7,106 nt of DNA. Origin: Candidatus Sulfotelmatobacter sp. (lineage in GTDB: Bacteria > Acidobacteriota > Terriglobia > Terriglobales > SbA1). Shown in pieces: positions 5,839 through 7,106 of this stretch. The DNA lies in contig JASLEQ010000528.1 of assembly GCA_030151135.1 (NCBI GenBank), positions 1 through 7,106 on the forward strand, written 5' to 3'. The position numbers were made by a program, and so were the translations under genes. Within the stretch, counting starts at the first letter, position 1. The number at the start of each line of letters is the position of its first letter. Under the pieces are notes generated by a model that was given only the letters and a program-made list of their open reading frames with translations, searched no databases and was not told where the DNA came from.

Positions 5839-6947
5839 AGCTGCTCAGCATCGTCGGCGCGCGTCCCCAATTCATAAAGGCTGCGGCCGTCTCGCGTGCC
5901 ATTTCGGCCGATTGTGGGATCGACGAAGTTCTCGTTCACACCGGACAACATTATGACTATGGAATGTCTGAAGTGTTCTTCGAAGAACTCGAACTACGTC
6001 GCCCAAAATACAATCTGAGCGTTGGTTCCGGGATGCACGGGGCGCAGACGGGTACCATGCTCGCGAGAATAGAAGAGGTCCTGGTGCGCGAGCGTCCGAC
6101 GTGGGTTCTCGTCTATGGCGATACGAACTCCACTCTCGCCGGCGCGCTGGCTGCAGTTAAACTTCACCTTCCAGTGGCGCACGTCGAGGCCGGGTTACGC
6201 TCCTTCAACCGAAGTATGCCGGAAGAGATGAACCGGGTGCTTACGGACCATGCCGCCGACCTTCTATTCGCGCCAACAAGGGATGCTTTGGCGAACTTGA
6301 GGGCCGAGAACCTTGGATCGCGAGCGATTGAGTGCGGAGACGTGATGTATGATGCGGCTCTGCACTACGCCACCCTCGCCGAACAGCGAAGCAGCTTGCT
6401 TCGACGCTACAACTTGTCGCCCAAAGAATACTGCCTGGCAACCGTGCACCGGGCCTCAACCACCGACGATCCGAACGCACTCGCTGCTATTTGCGAGGCT
6501 CTAGAGGAAGTCTCGTCGATCTTGCCCGTGATTCTCTCCATGCATCCGCGAACACGGGATGCATTGCGTGAGTTTGGCATTAAGTTGCGTTCATCGTCTT
6601 CTCTGCAGATCACCGAGCCGCTTGGTTACCTGGATATGATCGTCGCCGAAAAGAATGCGAGGCTGATCGCGACCGACTCTGGAGGTGTACAGAAAGAGGC
6701 GTACTTCCATCGTGTTCCATGCGTGACGCTGCGGGAAGAATCCGAGTGGGTCGAACTAGTTCAAAACGGATTTGCATATCTTGGAGGCATTCAACCGTCA
6801 TCGGTTATAGCTGCGGTGCAACGCGCACTCTCAGCAACTCCCGATTGGAGCACGCGACTCTATGGAGATGGAAATGCCTCAAGGGCGATCCTGTCCGAAG
6901 TGCTGGCACGAACCCATCCGGCAACTCCGGTTGGGGCGGTTGGTTAA
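5835..6947 (+). CDS. wecB: Non-hydrolysing UDP-N-acetylglucosamine 2-epimerase (WecB/WbpI family)
   Basis: A 370-residue cytoplasmic enzyme, the usual family length, that would invert C2 of UDP-GlcNAc (giving UDP-ManNAc) or of a modified relative. Landmarks: 'IVGARPQFIKAA' (6-17), 'HTGQHYDYGMS' (35-45), 'YGDTNSTLAG' (94-103, Asp96), 'HVEAGLRS' (116-123, Glu118), 'MPEEMNR' (128-134, Glu131), 'TVHR' (203-206, His205), 'TDSGGVQKEA' (280-289, UDP binding) and 'LREESEWVELVQNG' (299-312). Asp96, Glu118, Glu131 and His205 match the known active-site set of E. coli WecB. Odd point: the usual 'HRxEN' reads 'HRAST'. The 'LREESEWVE' signature is also seen in WbpI-like epimerases, so a diacetamido-uronate substrate is possible given the WbpE-like aminotransferase. 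It is the last gene of the block and is coupled to the methyltransferase by a GTGA overlap. Confidence 0.93.
   Translation: MKLLSIVGARPQFIKAAAVSRAISADCGIDEVLVHTGQHYDYGMSEVFFEELELRRPKYNLSVGSGMHGAQTGTMLARIEEVLVRERPTWVLVYGDTNSTLAGALAAVKLHLPVAHVEAGLRSFNRSMPEEMNRVLTDHAADLLFAPTRDALANLRAENLGSRAIECGDVMYDAALHYATLAEQRSSLLRRYNLSPKEYCLATVHRASTTDDPNALAAICEALEEVSSILPVILSMHPRTRDALREFGIKLRSSSSLQITEPLGYLDMIVAEKNARLIATDSGGVQKEAYFHRVPCVTLREESEWVELVQNGFAYLGGIQPSSVIAAVQRALSATPDWSTRLYGDGNASRAILSEVLARTHPATPVGAVG
6913..6935 (+). other. Hairpin at the 3' end of the epimerase gene
   Basis: CCCATCCGG (6913-6921) pairs with CCGGTTGGG (6927-6935) in eight of nine positions around a 5-nt loop. No T-tract follows on either strand, so it is not a classical terminator. 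It may stabilise or mark the mRNA end, or be incidental to the coding sequence. It overlaps the right copy of the 15-bp direct repeat. Confidence 0.45.
6921..6935 (+). repeat. 15-bp direct repeat, right copy
   Basis: Identical to 2775-2789 (GCAACTCCGGTTGGG). This copy lies within the last codons of the epimerase gene, encoding part of 'ATPVG', and ends 9 nt before the stop codon. Confidence 0.85.
6929..6943 (+). other. Two-tetrad G-quadruplex-like motif at the epimerase stop codon
   Basis: GGTTGGGGCGGTTGG has four GG tracts with TT, GGC and TT loops. This is the same spacing as the well-known thrombin-binding DNA aptamer, which forms a two-layer quadruplex. The stop codon TAA follows at 6945-6947. 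A biological role is not shown; it also overlaps the hairpin at 6913-6935, so the two folds would compete. Confidence 0.35.
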
Positions 6948-7106
6948 AGAAGAGTCATTACAACACGATCTTTCCCCCATAGTTTCAATTCCCCCCTTAA
7001 TGTACTTCTCCCCTTATGTCTGTACCACCGGGCCGCGATTCCGGCCAGGCAGTACCATCTCTCGCTCAATACAGAGCTCTTGAATGCACACCAAACAACA
7101 AGCCAT
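6948..7106. other. Gene-free tail with C/T-rich tract and an imperfect hairpin
   Basis: No gene I can support lies here. The first part is pyrimidine-rich, with C runs at 6974-6978, 6991-6996 and 7010-7013. Bases 7022-7055 form an imperfect inverted repeat with a GGCCG/CGGCC core (7031-7035 with 7042-7046) and GTAC at both ends. It may be the leader of a gene beyond the window or an untranslated tail of the operon. Confidence 0.5.

Noticed and set aside
6862..7083. Plus-strand open frame spanning the epimerase end and the tail
   Set aside because: Most of it overlaps the epimerase in another frame. The rest is low-complexity pyrimidine-rich sequence with no ribosome site or domain.
1..7106. 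CRISPR array, insertion sequence, tRNA or rRNA
   Set aside because: No regularly spaced repeats, transposase motifs, terminal inverted repeats with target duplications, or tRNA/rRNA-like segments were seen. The only notable repeat is the 15-bp pair, which lacks transposon features.

Overview
The window looks like a chromosomal exopolysaccharide/cell-surface glycan region of a moderately GC-rich soil bacterium, most likely an acidobacterium (Terriglobia-type). The taxonomic hint is the secreted protein on the minus strand. Its chain of a choice-of-anchor D (ASH-type) domain, two bacterial Ig-like domains of the 'GTIssnGLYtAP' kind and an Asn-rich parallel beta-helix is very common in that group. 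This is an inference from protein style, not a database match.

Layout. Bases 1-309 (+) are the 3' end of a gene whose product ends like a beta-helix surface protein. It converges on a 700-residue secreted beta-helix protein (368-2470, -), and the two share a 58-bp gap containing one hairpin that reads best as the minus-strand gene's terminator. Bases 2471-2979 form a divergent intergenic region. Its left half carries a plausible minus-strand promoter, a palindrome inside the promoter spacer and two leader hairpins. Its right half carries a possible structured RNA and a very short hydrophobic ORF that could be a gene remnant. From 2980 to 6947 (+) runs a compact four-gene block: SAM methyltransferase, PLP sugar aminotransferase (DegT/DnrJ/EryC1/StrS family, WbpE-like), a second SAM methyltransferase, and a non-hydrolysing UDP-N-acetylglucosamine-type 2-epimerase (WecB/WbpI family). 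Gaps are 26 and 67 bp, then a 4-bp GTGA overlap, so the block is probably one operon. The last 159 bp hold no gene I can support.

How the genes may work together. A sugar-nucleotide aminotransferase plus a UDP-HexNAc 2-epimerase suggests synthesis of an amino or diamino sugar nucleotide, possibly of the mannosaminuronic-acid type. The two methyltransferases would decorate that sugar or the glycan. The matching dehydrogenase, oxidase, acetyltransferase, glycosyltransferases and export genes are not in this window. The divergent secreted beta-helix protein could bind or process the glycan, but no catalytic motif proves this.

The most distinctive nucleotide-level signals are an exact 15-bp direct repeat bracketing the four-gene block (2775-2789 and 6921-6935), the potential structured RNA at 2692-2789, and a short G-quadruplex-like motif at the wecB stop codon. 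I saw no clearly new multi-gene system. Three genes appear to start at TTG or GTG and could easily be mis-called.
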